Assembly (NCBI GenBank): GCA_041441455.1
Contig: JASDTB010000101.1
Span: 1 to 8,244 of the forward strand
Reading direction: 5' to 3'
Source of the DNA: JAFIHK01 sp041441455
Lineage (GTDB): Bacteria; Bacteroidota; Bacteroidia; Bacteroidales; UBA932
DNA length: 8,244 nt
Both the position numbers and the translations under genes were made by a program. The notes beneath the pieces were generated by a model. The model searched no databases and was not told the origin of the DNA. It was given only the letters and a program-made list of their open reading frames with translations. Below are positions 1-7,037 of the stretch, in pieces (positions within the stretch are counted from its first letter, which is position 1; the number at the start of each line of letters is the position of its first letter).

Positions 1-317
1 GTCGTAGGATAAAAAGGAAAAGCATTGAGAGCAAGCCCAGTAACAAAGATTAATGCAGACCTTTTTACAAGTTTTTTTAATGAATCTTGATTTAAGATTT
101 AATCATATTTTGCGAAAGCAAACGACATGGCAGCACCAACAATGAACAAAAAGAAAGGAAAGACAAGGTCGGTAGGAGTACATCCGCTCCAAGCAGCGTG
201 TTTAAGCGGTGGAAAGATTGATCCCCAAGAGCCTGGATTATTTACCAGAATCATTCCTGCAACGGTCATACCGCGAAGAACGTCGAGCGCGGTGTATCTG
301 TTAGTATTGGCCTGCAT
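1..317 (-). pseudogene. NagX/HGSNAT-like (DUF5009) membrane acyltransferase, 5' part, interrupted by in-frame TAA
   Basis: The first 72 codons (317 down to 102) encode the N-terminus of a heparan-alpha-glucosaminide N-acetyltransferase-like membrane protein. These are multi-pass proteins that transfer acetyl groups onto amino sugars or glycans. Seen here: the opening 'ALDVLRGMTVAGMILVNNPG' (residues 10-29) at the first membrane segment, 'LKHAAWSG' with the conserved His at residue 40, and a second membrane segment 'DLVFPFFLFIVGAAMS' (50-65). A TAA at 101-99 then stops the frame. Reading past it in the same frame gives 32 open codons to the window edge, including 'RSALIFVTGLALNAFPF', which is what the family shows next. 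The gene is therefore a nonsense-mutated copy or carries a base error, and it is also cut by the window edge. Full-length relatives have roughly 370 residues. The exact substrate cannot be told from this fragment. Confidence 0.75.
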
Positions 318-340
318 TTTAGAAAATATTAATGTTTAGG

Positions 341-348
341 CAAAAGTA
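341..348 (-). promoter_or_regulatory. Bacteroidota-type -7 element (TACTTTTG) for the acyltransferase gene
   Basis: On the minus strand 348-341 reads TACTTTTG, an exact match to the TAnnTTTG consensus of the Bacteroidota primary sigma factor. It would start transcription about 18-20 bases before the ATG at 317, a normal leader length. Upstream there is only a T-rich stretch and no clean TTTG at the -33 position, so the call rests on the -7 box and its placement. Confidence 0.5.
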
Positions 349-358
349 GCCTTTTTAT

Positions 359-366
359 TATATTTG
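359..366 (+). promoter_or_regulatory. Bacteroidota-type -7 element (TATATTTG) for rsmE
   Basis: TATATTTG is an exact TAnnTTTG match directly upstream of rsmE. A TTTA at 335-338, 20 bases further upstream, is a weak candidate -33 element. The expected transcription start is only a few bases before the ATG at 375, so the mRNA would be nearly leaderless. Either the real start codon or the real promoter may differ from this pairing. Confidence 0.4.
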
Positions 367-374
367 TAAAAATT

Positions 375-1139
375 ATGGAACTCTTTTTTACAACACAGAC
401 AGACGGTAAAACGGCACTCCTTTCTAAAGAGGAGTCGGCTCACTGCGTAAAGGTGCTAAGGCACAAAGCAGGCGACAAAATCGTATTTACAGACGGTGCA
501 GGAAACATCTATGATGCACAGATCACCTCAATTTCAAGTGGCGGAGTGCTTCTTGCAATCATTGGTGTTAGAGAACATACTCCACCAAAACCATACACCT
601 TACACATGGCTGTCGCACCAACAAAAAATAATGATAGGTTCGAGTGGTTTGTTGAGAAGGCGGTAGAGATAGGGCTAGATAGAATAACTCCAATTATCGG
701 CAAGCACTCAGAGAGAAGAGTTTATAACTGCGAAAGAGCGGGAAGAATCTCACTTTCGGCAATGAAGCAATCTTTGAAAAGCAGGTTTACTCAAATAGAT
801 GAGCCAATTTCGGTAGATACATTTTTAAAGGAGCAAACCAGCAACAACTCATTAAAATTAATAGCCTATTGCGGCGAGACAGATGAATTACAAGCCGGAG
901 GCAGGGTATCGGTGTATGAAGCGATTGAAAAATTTATAAAAGAGAGGGGAGACGAATTGCAAGGAGCGGCAGAGATTCTAATTATGATTGGCCCCGAAGG
1001 TGATTTTTCCAGAGAAGAGGTTAAGCAGGCAGTAGAAAAAGGATTCAAAATTATTCATTTAGGAGAGTCTAGACTAAGAACAGAAACGGCCGCCGTAGCA
1101 GCCGTCTCGTCAATCTATTTTTATCCGTTTAATAAGTAG
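375..1139 (+). CDS. rsmE: 16S rRNA (uracil1498-N3)-methyltransferase
   Basis: RsmE uses S-adenosylmethionine to methylate N3 of U1498 in helix 44 of 16S rRNA, in the cytoplasm on the assembled small subunit. The 254-residue length fits the family. An N-terminal PUA-like RNA-binding part (about 1-70, with 'HCVKVLRHKAGD' at 23-34) is followed by a SPOUT-fold catalytic domain. That domain shows 'TKNNDRFEWFVEKAVEIG' (83-100), 'MKQSLKS' (130-136), 'IGPEGDFS' (205-212) and 'LGESRLRTETAA' (229-240). The last two form the trefoil-knot SAM site. The ATG at 375 gives the normal N-terminus and follows an A/T-rich leader without Shine-Dalgarno, as is usual in Bacteroidota. It is divergent from the acyltransferase gene, and its 3' end overlaps the convergent antiporter gene by 19 bases. 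All expected motifs are intact. Confidence 0.97.
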   Translation: MELFFTTQTDGKTALLSKEESAHCVKVLRHKAGDKIVFTDGAGNIYDAQITSISSGGVLLAIIGVREHTPPKPYTLHMAVAPTKNNDRFEWFVEKAVEIGLDRITPIIGKHSERRVYNCERAGRISLSAMKQSLKSRFTQIDEPISVDTFLKEQTSNNSLKLIAYCGETDELQAGGRVSVYEAIEKFIKERGDELQGAAEILIMIGPEGDFSREEVKQAVEKGFKIIHLGESRLRTETAAVAAVSSIYFYPFNK

Positions 1140-2077
1140 ACAACATAAATCACATAAGGTACAAAGAGGAAGACTCCTTCAACTTTGTCAATCTTTTGCC
1201 CACGTCCTTTGAACCCAAAGAATAGAACCAGGGCAGTTGCTCCAGCAGCAATCAATGTGTCTGAAATATTTACTGCCTCAAAAGGTAGCGGTTTGATTAC
1301 CGCAGAGACTCCAAGGATAAAGAACACATTAAAAATACAAGAGCCAACAACATTTCCAATAGCAATATCGCTATTTCCTTTGTAAGCCGCCATTAAGCTA
1401 GTTGCAAGTTCGGGTAAAGATGTACCAACAGCAACTATGGTAAATCCAATTACGGTTTCACTCATTCCCCATCCTCTGGCAATTTCAGAAGCATGTTTTA
1501 CGATAAGGTCTCCTCCAAAGACAAGGACAGCCAACCCTCCTAAAATAAAAATTATTGAAAGCCAGTTAGAATAGATTTTGCTCTTTTCAATCTCTTCCTC
1601 TTCAATAAGTTGCTCTTTTTTTGCTGTGATGAATATGTAATACATAAAAATTGCAAAGAACAACAACAAGATCATTCCATCGCTTTTGGAGATAACTCCA
1701 GGAGTTCCGTCAATGAAGTAATCACCCGCAACAAAAATTACGGACAACGCAGCAATTATCGCAAATGGTATTTCAAACTTTAACAAAGATGTCTTAAGAT
1801 TAATCGGTCTGAGCATCGCTGTAATTCCCAAAATACCTAGTAAGTTGAAAATATTACTACCAACAACATTTCCAATTGCCATCCCTGGAGCATCTTTCAG
1901 ACTCGCCATAATATTTACCGCAAGCTCAGGAGTAGATGTACCAAAAGCAACAATTGTTAAGCCGATAATCAAATCTGGCACCTTCATCCTCTTTGCTACA
2001 GATGAAGCCCCTTTAACTAGATAGTCTGCCCCAAGAACAAGCAAGACAAATCCTACAATCAGTAAAAGATAGTGCAT
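1121..2077 (-). CDS. CaCA-family calcium/sodium antiporter (YrbG-like)
   Basis: A 318-residue inner-membrane cation exchanger of the Ca2+:cation antiporter superfamily, which typically exports Ca2+ in exchange for Na+. It has the internal duplication of the family. Alpha-1 repeat: 'GTSTPELAVNIMAS' (46-59) and 'GNVVGSNIFNLLG' (69-81). Alpha-2 repeat: 'GTSLPELATSLMA' (218-230) and 'GNVVGSCIFNVFF' (241-253). The paired Glu residues (E51 and E223) are the expected ion ligands. About ten hydrophobic segments are visible, with a charged, Glu-rich cytoplasmic loop around 153-167 between the halves. The start lies 31 bases after the TsaC-like stop, making this the last gene of the leftward cluster. 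No terminator follows, and its 3' end runs 19 bases into convergent rsmE. Exchange of K+ or other ions cannot be excluded. Confidence 0.93.
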   Translation of the reverse strand: MHYLLLIVGFVLLVLGADYLVKGASSVAKRMKVPDLIIGLTIVAFGTSTPELAVNIMASLKDAPGMAIGNVVGSNIFNLLGILGITAMLRPINLKTSLLKFEIPFAIIAALSVIFVAGDYFIDGTPGVISKSDGMILLLFFAIFMYYIFITAKKEQLIEEEEIEKSKIYSNWLSIIFILGGLAVLVFGGDLIVKHASEIARGWGMSETVIGFTIVAVGTSLPELATSLMAAYKGNSDIAIGNVVGSCIFNVFFILGVSAVIKPLPFEAVNISDTLIAAGATALVLFFGFKGRGQKIDKVEGVFLFVPYVIYVVYLLNG

Positions 2078-2108
2078 ATATTGTATTTTATTTTTCTAAA
2101 TAGTTTCT

Positions 2109-2624
2109 TCACTTCCTTATAATCTTCACTTCGCCACCAATGCCAAGTTTGATCACAGACTCGTCTTTCCCAGTCAAGATCTCTTCGAAATTAACAGGAG
2201 CAGTATAAGAGACTTCAGGAGATGAGCCCCTGACAGCTAGTACAGCAAGAGGTCTGTTTAATCTTCTTATAATCTCTTTCGTAAATGTATTGGATGGTAC
2301 TCTAATTGCCGCAGACCCGTCTTGCATAATTAACTGCGAAGGCAGACCTGTTGCTCCAGGATAGATGATAGTAAGAGGCGAATCGGTGACTTCGATAAGC
2401 TGCATTGCAACTTCTGGTACCTCTTTGATGTGTTTGTAGATTAAATCTTCTGACGCTAGAACAGTAAGACGCTTTCCATCCTTTTCGCCAGTAACATTAA
2501 TTAAATTTTCAATAGCTGTGCTATTTTGTGCATCAACCGCAATACAATAGAATGTATCGGCCGGAATAATTACAAGCTCGCCTTTCTTTAATGAAGCCAG
2601 TGCGAGATCGAGGTTCTCTTTCAT
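2109..2624 (-). CDS. Divergent TsaC/Sua5/YrdC-domain protein, threonylcarbamoyl-AMP synthase-like
   Basis: A 171-residue single YrdC-type domain. Family members join threonine, bicarbonate and ATP into threonylcarbamoyl-AMP for the t6A37 modification of tRNAs reading ANN codons. The fold is recognisable: 'LKKGELVIIPADTFYCIAVDA' spans 12-32 (usual form P-T-D-T-x-Y/W-G), 'EVTDSPLTIIYPGATGLP' (78-95), 'GSAAIRVP' (103-110), and a C-terminal 'IKLGIGGEVKIIRK' (158-171) seen in Bacteroidota homologues. Key positions differ. The K-R pair normally after the first helix is replaced by 'NVTGEKDGKRL' (43-53), and the S-x-N motif ('STSAN') is replaced by 'VLAVRGSS' (128-135). The protein is also somewhat shorter than usual (about 185-205). 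The frame is intact and lies in a tight operon, 15 bases after the glycosyltransferase. It could be an inactive or repurposed paralogue rather than the cell's true TsaC. Confidence 0.8.
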   Translation of the reverse strand: MKENLDLALASLKKGELVIIPADTFYCIAVDAQNSTAIENLINVTGEKDGKRLTVLASEDLIYKHIKEVPEVAMQLIEVTDSPLTIIYPGATGLPSQLIMQDGSAAIRVPSNTFTKEIIRRLNRPLAVLAVRGSSPEVSYTAPVNFEEILTGKDESVIKLGIGGEVKIIRK

Positions 2625-2639
2625 TTAGTTTAGGGTTTA

Positions 2640-3365
2640 TTATTTTTTTTCGATAACAGACTGATAGATATCAAAAACTCTGTCGGCAACTTTGTCTTCA
2701 CGAAAATCCTGGGCATGTTTGTAGCCCTTTTCAACCATAGTTGCACAAAGAGTAGGGGAGCTAAGAAGAGTGTCGATTTTATCTGCAATATCTTTTGGGT
2801 TCATCGGGTTTACATACATTGCAGCATCTCCACCTGCCTCTGGCATAGAGGAGACATCTGAGGTAATAACAGGAATTCCAGCATTCAGACCTTCGAGTAC
2901 AGGAATGCCAAAGCCTTCGAAAAGAGAGGTGTAGAGTAAAATTTTAGATTGAGCATAGATTGCAGGAAAATCTCTGAAATCGGCATTATGGATNNNNNNN
3001 NNNNNNNNNNNNNNNNNNNNNNNNNNNNNNNNNNNNNNNNNNNNNNNNNNNNNNNNNNNNNNNNNNNNNNNNNNNNNNNNNNNNNNNNNNNNNAGATCAA
3101 GATTGTCTCGCTTGATGTCGTTCATAATATTGCTGCGACGCCATAAAGACGAAAAGGTATTATTCAACCCCTTAGGAGTCACTATTTTTATATTTGGCCT
3201 TTGAGCAAAGTCAAGTAGAGGATTTTCCTTATATTCAGGAGTATAAAGATAATAGTGGTTGTATGTATAGAACTGAGACAATGCCGAAATCAAAGATCGG
3301 CTGTAGTTTCCAAGACCCGAAAAATTCTTGAACGCTCTCTTGGCGTCGAAACCTATACGATACAT
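2640..3365 (-). CDS. GT4-type glycosyltransferase, broken by an assembly gap
   Basis: A group 1 (GT4-like, GT-B fold) glycosyltransferase that probably transfers a sugar from a nucleotide donor to a cell-envelope glycan. The N-terminal 90 residues contain 'RIGFDAKRAF...GLGNYSR', the acceptor-side Rossmann start. After the gap, the C-terminal donor-binding part shows 'IYAQSKILLYTSLFEGFGIP' with the E-x7-E motif ('EGFGIPVLE') and 'GIPVITSDVSSMPEAGG', followed by helices ending in 'IYQSVIEKK'. Between them lie 100 Ns. Relatives have about 365-380 residues and here only about 207 are real, so roughly 160-170 residues (about 500 bases) are probably missing rather than 33. The frame happens to be kept across the N run. 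It ends 15 bases before the TsaC-like gene and starts 4 bases after the EEP-family gene. Donor and acceptor cannot be named. Confidence 0.88.
   Translation of the reverse strand: MYRIGFDAKRAFKNFSGLGNYSRSLISALSQFYTYNHYYLYTPEYKENPLLDFAQRPNIKIVTPKGLNNTFSSLWRRSNIMNDIKRDNLDXXXXXXXXXXXXXXXXXXXXXXXXXXXXXXXXXXIHNADFRDFPAIYAQSKILLYTSLFEGFGIPVLEGLNAGIPVITSDVSSMPEAGGDAAMYVNPMNPKDIADKIDTLLSSPTLCATMVEKGYKHAQDFREDKVADRVFDIYQSVIEKK
2994..3093. other. Assembly gap of exactly 100 Ns
   Basis: The run is exactly 100 unknown bases, the conventional placeholder for a scaffold gap of unknown size. It lies inside the glycosyltransferase gene. Homologue length suggests the true gap is nearer 500 bases, so coordinates to its right are provisional relative to the left side. 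Confidence 0.97.
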
Positions 3366-3369
3366 AGTG

Positions 3370-4485
3370 TTAAGGTATTATAATTTCTGCAAAAACAGGA
3401 TAGTGGTCGGAAAATGGGACTTTTACAGTCCTATGGTTCATGCTTCCAAACTCTTTAGGATACAAAATGTAATCAATTCTTAAGACTGGCCATAAAAATC
3501 TGTATGAGGCACTAAATCCTTTTCCAGACTCTTTAAAGCTATCTTTTTTATTTTTAACCAATTTATGGTAGGTGTAAGACATTGGAGTATCATTAAAATC
3601 TCCGCAAATAATTGAAGGAATTTCGGATGCCTGCGCATGTCTTGCTATTGAGTCAACCTGTAATGCTCTCTTTTTAAATGTACTCGCCAATTTGTCATGA
3701 ACCTCTATCAATTCATCTGAGACCTGCTGACTATTACTCATTCGCTTGATCAGTGAGGTAAATGACATGTTATGAGACTCAAGATGAGTATTATAAACTC
3801 TGATTTTTTTACCAAAATGCTCTATATCCGCGTAAACACACAAGTTCGTACTACCCTTAAATGTTAGTTTCCCAGACTCAACAATTGGGAACTTGCTCAT
3901 AATTATGTTTCCAAATCGGCTGCCAGTCTTCATCCTAAAGAAATGGTAATATCTGTATTGATATTCCGGAAAATTTTCGGCAATCAAATTTGTATCTCTG
4001 ATGAAAAACTCTTGCATGCATACAACTCCGGGCTCCTCTTTTGCTATAAACCTTGCGATTCCCTCTAACTCTTCCACCTTTGACTTGCTCTTTTGTTGCG
4101 AAAACATCCCAACATTGTAGGTGCAGACCTTAAGTGCAATACCCTTTTCAGACGCTTCGGAGCTGCTAAAACCAACAAAGAGGTCTGCAAATAAAAGGGA
4201 TGGAAGTAAAACGATGAATGTTATCCATGTCGCACCAGAGCGCCTGAGCAGACCGGCAATTAAAAGGAGAACATTTATAAGAACTAAGGGGATAAAGTAG
4301 AGTCCAAAAAAGAGCGGAATAGAGGTAATTCTAGGATTGAAATAGACCGAGATATAAGACATCACCAAGGCAGATGCAGCGATAATCAAAACTAATCTGA
4401 AGATTAACGCTATTGGCCAAGGTGAACGTTTTCTCTTGTTCTTTCCCGAACCCGAACTTACTTTCGCTTTTTTCTTTTTAGCCAT
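3370..4485 (-). CDS. Membrane-anchored endonuclease/exonuclease/phosphatase (EEP) family protein
   Basis: A 371-residue protein with a Lys-rich cytoplasmic N-terminus (1-20). Three hydrophobic segments follow (about 24-46, 55-80, 86-106), then an EEP (DNase I/AP endonuclease-like) catalytic domain from about 117 to the end. Metal and catalytic motifs are all present: 'TYNVG' (N124), 'CMQEF' (E159), 'NTHLES' (H234), 'CGDFNDTP' (D296, N298), 'RIDYIL' (D338) and 'SDHYPV' (D360, H361). The domain hydrolyses phosphodiester or phosphomonoester bonds; substrates in this superfamily include DNA, phospholipids and inositol phosphates. The positive-inside rule and an odd number of membrane segments suggest the catalytic domain lies outside the cytoplasmic membrane, favouring a non-chromosomal substrate. 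It sits 12 bases downstream of the rhomboid gene and 4 bases upstream of the glycosyltransferase. Family is certain; substrate is unknown. Confidence 0.9.
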   Translation of the reverse strand: MAKKKKAKVSSGSGKNKRKRSPWPIALIFRLVLIIAASALVMSYISVYFNPRITSIPLFFGLYFIPLVLINVLLLIAGLLRRSGATWITFIVLLPSLLFADLFVGFSSSEASEKGIALKVCTYNVGMFSQQKSKSKVEELEGIARFIAKEEPGVVCMQEFFIRDTNLIAENFPEYQYRYYHFFRMKTGSRFGNIIMSKFPIVESGKLTFKGSTNLCVYADIEHFGKKIRVYNTHLESHNMSFTSLIKRMSNSQQVSDELIEVHDKLASTFKKRALQVDSIARHAQASEIPSIICGDFNDTPMSYTYHKLVKNKKDSFKESGKGFSASYRFLWPVLRIDYILYPKEFGSMNHRTVKVPFSDHYPVFAEIIIP

Positions 4486-4497
4486 CTAAAACAACTG

Positions 4498-5181
4498 TTA
4501 ATAGTACATTCTGTTGTTCTTTTTCCAGTATCTAATTAGAATATACCCGAAGATCATACCACCAAGGTGAGCAAAGTGCGCAATGTTTCCTCCTGTGTTT
4601 GTTATTCCAAGAACAAGTTCTAAACCACCAAAGATTAACACCATCCATTTCGCTTTAATAGCAACAGGCGGAATCAAAAGTTGAAGAACATTGTTCGGAA
4701 ACAACATTCCGTATGCAAGCAAAACCCCATAAACAGCTCCCGATGCACCTACGGTAGGCGTAGACATTATCGCTTTTAAACTCTCCATCGCAGAAAAGTC
4801 ACCAGCCATAGCAGCACCTTCTAATGAAGAGGCTTGAATGTAAAGCACTAGAGTATGAAGAGCCGCAGCACCAAGTCCTGTGACCATGTAGTACAAGAAG
4901 AACTTTTGACTTCCCCAAATCTGCTCCAGTACAATACCAAAGATTACAAGGGTGTACATGTTGAAAAACAGGTGAATAAAATCACCATGCATAAACATGT
5001 GAGTTATAAATTGATATGGTTTAAAGAACGGCGATTCAACGTAGAAAAGTGAAAACTTTTCATACATAAAATCTCCAGTCAACAATGTTATCAAAAGCAT
5101 CAGTGCGTTGATGATGACTAAATTCTTAATCACCGGTGGAAAATTGCTCATAAATCCTGAGCCACTCGACTGATAAAACAT
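4498..5181 (-). CDS. Rhomboid-family intramembrane serine protease
   Basis: A 227-residue six-helix membrane protease that cuts transmembrane segments of other membrane proteins within the lipid bilayer. It shows 'HMFMHGDFIHLFFNMYTL' (61-78) with the conserved His residues and Asn74 of the oxyanion region. The nucleophile motif 'GASGAVYG' (145-152) supplies catalytic Ser147, and 'AHFAHLGGMIFG' (201-212) supplies catalytic His205. The Ser-His dyad is complete, so an active protease is expected rather than a pseudoprotease. There is a longer stretch (about 115-140) before the GxSG helix. The start at 5181 opens with 'MFYQSSGSGF'; Met11 ('MSNFPPVIKNLVIIN') is an equally plausible start and matches the usual family N-terminus better. 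The gene lies 21 bases downstream of mutL and 12 bases upstream of the EEP gene. Substrates are unknown. Confidence 0.94.
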   Translation of the reverse strand: MFYQSSGSGFMSNFPPVIKNLVIINALMLLITLLTGDFMYEKFSLFYVESPFFKPYQFITHMFMHGDFIHLFFNMYTLVIFGIVLEQIWGSQKFFLYYMVTGLGAAALHTLVLYIQASSLEGAAMAGDFSAMESLKAIMSTPTVGASGAVYGVLLAYGMLFPNNVLQLLIPPVAIKAKWMVLIFGGLELVLGITNTGGNIAHFAHLGGMIFGYILIRYWKKNNRMYY

Positions 5182-5202
5182 AAAATGTGTAATTAATTGT
5201 TT

Positions 5203-7023
5203 TTAAAATCTTTTATCTATCTCTTCAATATTTAATACCGACATACAAACCCTGCCATCGGGAGTATTGTTCGGATTATTACATGCAAACAAAGAATCAA
5301 TCAGAAGCTGAGCCTCCAAATTGTTCAGTAAACCATAGCTGCCCGATGCACCAGCCTTTGCCAACGATCTAGCAACCCTCTCCTTTGTGTATTCGTTAAT
5401 ATCAGCACCAACCTCCATTAACTCATTTACTAAAGAATCAATGATCTCACCCAGACTGTCAACATCATCAGTAAAGCCATAAGGCAAACCATGTACGACT
5501 ATTCGTCTATCCTCTGCCGACGAGTTTTCAGACATTTTAATATTAAAGCCTAATTTCGGAATTTTATCGACATGTTCACAAATAAATGAGTAAACAATCT
5601 CCGAAACAGAAACCTCAGTAGCAAACAAATTCTGTTGAACAATATTCTCGCTCCTTGTAACAGAGTTTAAGTACTTCTCATACAGGACTCTCTCTCTGGC
5701 GCGACGAATATCAACAATCATCAAACCCGACTTAAGAGATGTTACAATATATCTGCCACAAATCTGCAAAACCGGTTTTTGAGAGACACCCGAATCACGA
5801 AACAGACTCTTTTGAATCTCAGAACCACCAAACATGTCTCCCTCAGAGTATCCCTTATCACTATGAAATTCACGGTCTATCTCAAAACCACCCGTAGAGG
5901 GAGAGTCATCAAACTCATTTGGCGTCTTGAAAGGATTAAACAACGGATCATAATTGATTTTTGGAGGAGGAACATAGTATCCCTGCTTCACTAAAGGAAT
6001 ATCAGGCGCACCCTCACGATCAAAATCGATACTAGGCACAAACGAATTTTTACCCAACGACTCTTTTACCGCACTATGCAAAATCTCAAATACAGCAGAC
6101 TCCTCTTCGAACTTAACCTCAGTCTTAGACGGGTGAATATTGATATCAATACGATCCTGATTAGTCTCCAAATAGATGAACCACGAAGGGGTAAAACCAT
6201 CGGGAATCAGACCACTATACGCCTTCATAATCGCCTTCTGCATGTAGCCACTTCGGAAAAAGCGTCCATTAACGAAAAAATATTGATTACCAGCAGTCTT
6301 GCGAGCATCCTCAGGCCTCCCAATGAATCCAGTAACATTGACAATCGACGTCTTAACATCGATCGATACAAGTTCACGAGCGATATCTTTACCAATAAGC
6401 GATAAAATCCTCTGCTTAAGATTAGCAGGAGGGAGATTAAAGACCTCAGTATCGTTATTAGTAAGCTTGAAAGAGATATGAGGCCTAGTAAGAGCTACAC
6501 GATAAAATTCATATAGAATATTACGATACTCAGAAGCATCGGACTTTAAGAATTTACGACGCGCAGGAATATTGTAAAAAATGTTTCTGACAGAAAAATT
6601 AGACCCAACCGGAGCCGAAACAGCACCCTTCTGGAAAATATTAGACTCCGCAATCCGTACCTCATAACCCATCTCATCCTCAGCCCGACGAGTACGCAAA
6701 GTCACCTCAGCAACCGCCGCAATAGAAGCAAGCGCCTCACCACGAAAACCAAAAGTTGCTAACGAATCTAGATCCTCAATAATATCAATCTTCGAAGTCG
6801 CATGACGCAAGAACGCAGTACAAGCATCCTCAGGCGACATTCCACAACCATCGTCAATAACCTGAATCAGAGTCCTTCCGGAATCTTTAATGACAACATG
6901 AACAAATCCAGCACCAGCATCAACCGCATTTTCCATCAACTCCTTCACAACAGAAGCAGGACGTTGAACCACCTCACCTGCGGCAATCAGGTTAGAAATA
7001 TGACTAGGAAGAACTTTTAACAT
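5203..7023 (-). CDS. mutL: DNA mismatch repair protein MutL
   Basis: MutL couples mismatch recognition by MutS to strand excision. The 606-residue protein has an N-terminal GHKL ATPase: 'NLIAAGEVVQRPASVVKELM' (11-30, catalytic Glu28, with the Mg-binding Asn at 32), 'DDGCGM' (57-62), 'ATFGFRGEALASIAAV' (89-104), 'FFVNGR' (249-254) and 'NIHPSK' (295-300). A non-conserved linker runs from about 325 to 415, followed by the dimerisation domain from 'ICGRYIVTSLKSGLMIVD' (421-438). In endonuclease-active MutL the next motif is DQHAAHER..YE; here it reads 'DIRRARERVLYE' (438-449), losing the Gln and His. The late metal-binding C-P-H-G-R-P motif reads 'NTPDGRV' (586-592). The endonuclease therefore looks absent or altered, as I recall for Bacteroides-type MutL. 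The start lies 14 bases after the small membrane protein gene. Frame and length are intact. Confidence 0.96.
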   Translation of the reverse strand: MLKVLPSHISNLIAAGEVVQRPASVVKELMENAVDAGAGFVHVVIKDSGRTLIQVIDDGCGMSPEDACTAFLRHATSKIDIIEDLDSLATFGFRGEALASIAAVAEVTLRTRRAEDEMGYEVRIAESNIFQKGAVSAPVGSNFSVRNIFYNIPARRKFLKSDASEYRNILYEFYRVALTRPHISFKLTNNDTEVFNLPPANLKQRILSLIGKDIARELVSIDVKTSIVNVTGFIGRPEDARKTAGNQYFFVNGRFFRSGYMQKAIMKAYSGLIPDGFTPSWFIYLETNQDRIDINIHPSKTEVKFEEESAVFEILHSAVKESLGKNSFVPSIDFDREGAPDIPLVKQGYYVPPPKINYDPLFNPFKTPNEFDDSPSTGGFEIDREFHSDKGYSEGDMFGGSEIQKSLFRDSGVSQKPVLQICGRYIVTSLKSGLMIVDIRRARERVLYEKYLNSVTRSENIVQQNLFATEVSVSEIVYSFICEHVDKIPKLGFNIKMSENSSAEDRRIVVHGLPYGFTDDVDSLGEIIDSLVNELMEVGADINEYTKERVARSLAKAGASGSYGLLNNLEAQLLIDSLFACNNPNNTPDGRVCMSVLNIEEIDKRF

Positions 7024-7037
7024 TTAATGATTAAAAT

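Noticed and set aside
99..101. Stop-codon reassignment (TAA read as an amino acid)
   Set aside because: TAA correctly ends mutL, ispF, the antiporter and other genes of normal length, so the standard code applies.
99..317. A genuine 72-residue small membrane protein
   Set aside because: The sequence matches only the N-terminus of a large acyltransferase, and the same frame continues with family sequence after the stop.
5779..6481. Plus-strand open frames opposite mutL (5779-5994, 6076-6405, 6299-6481)
   Set aside because: They have low-complexity, basic translations without motifs and lie fully antisense to a strongly conserved gene, so they are shadow frames.
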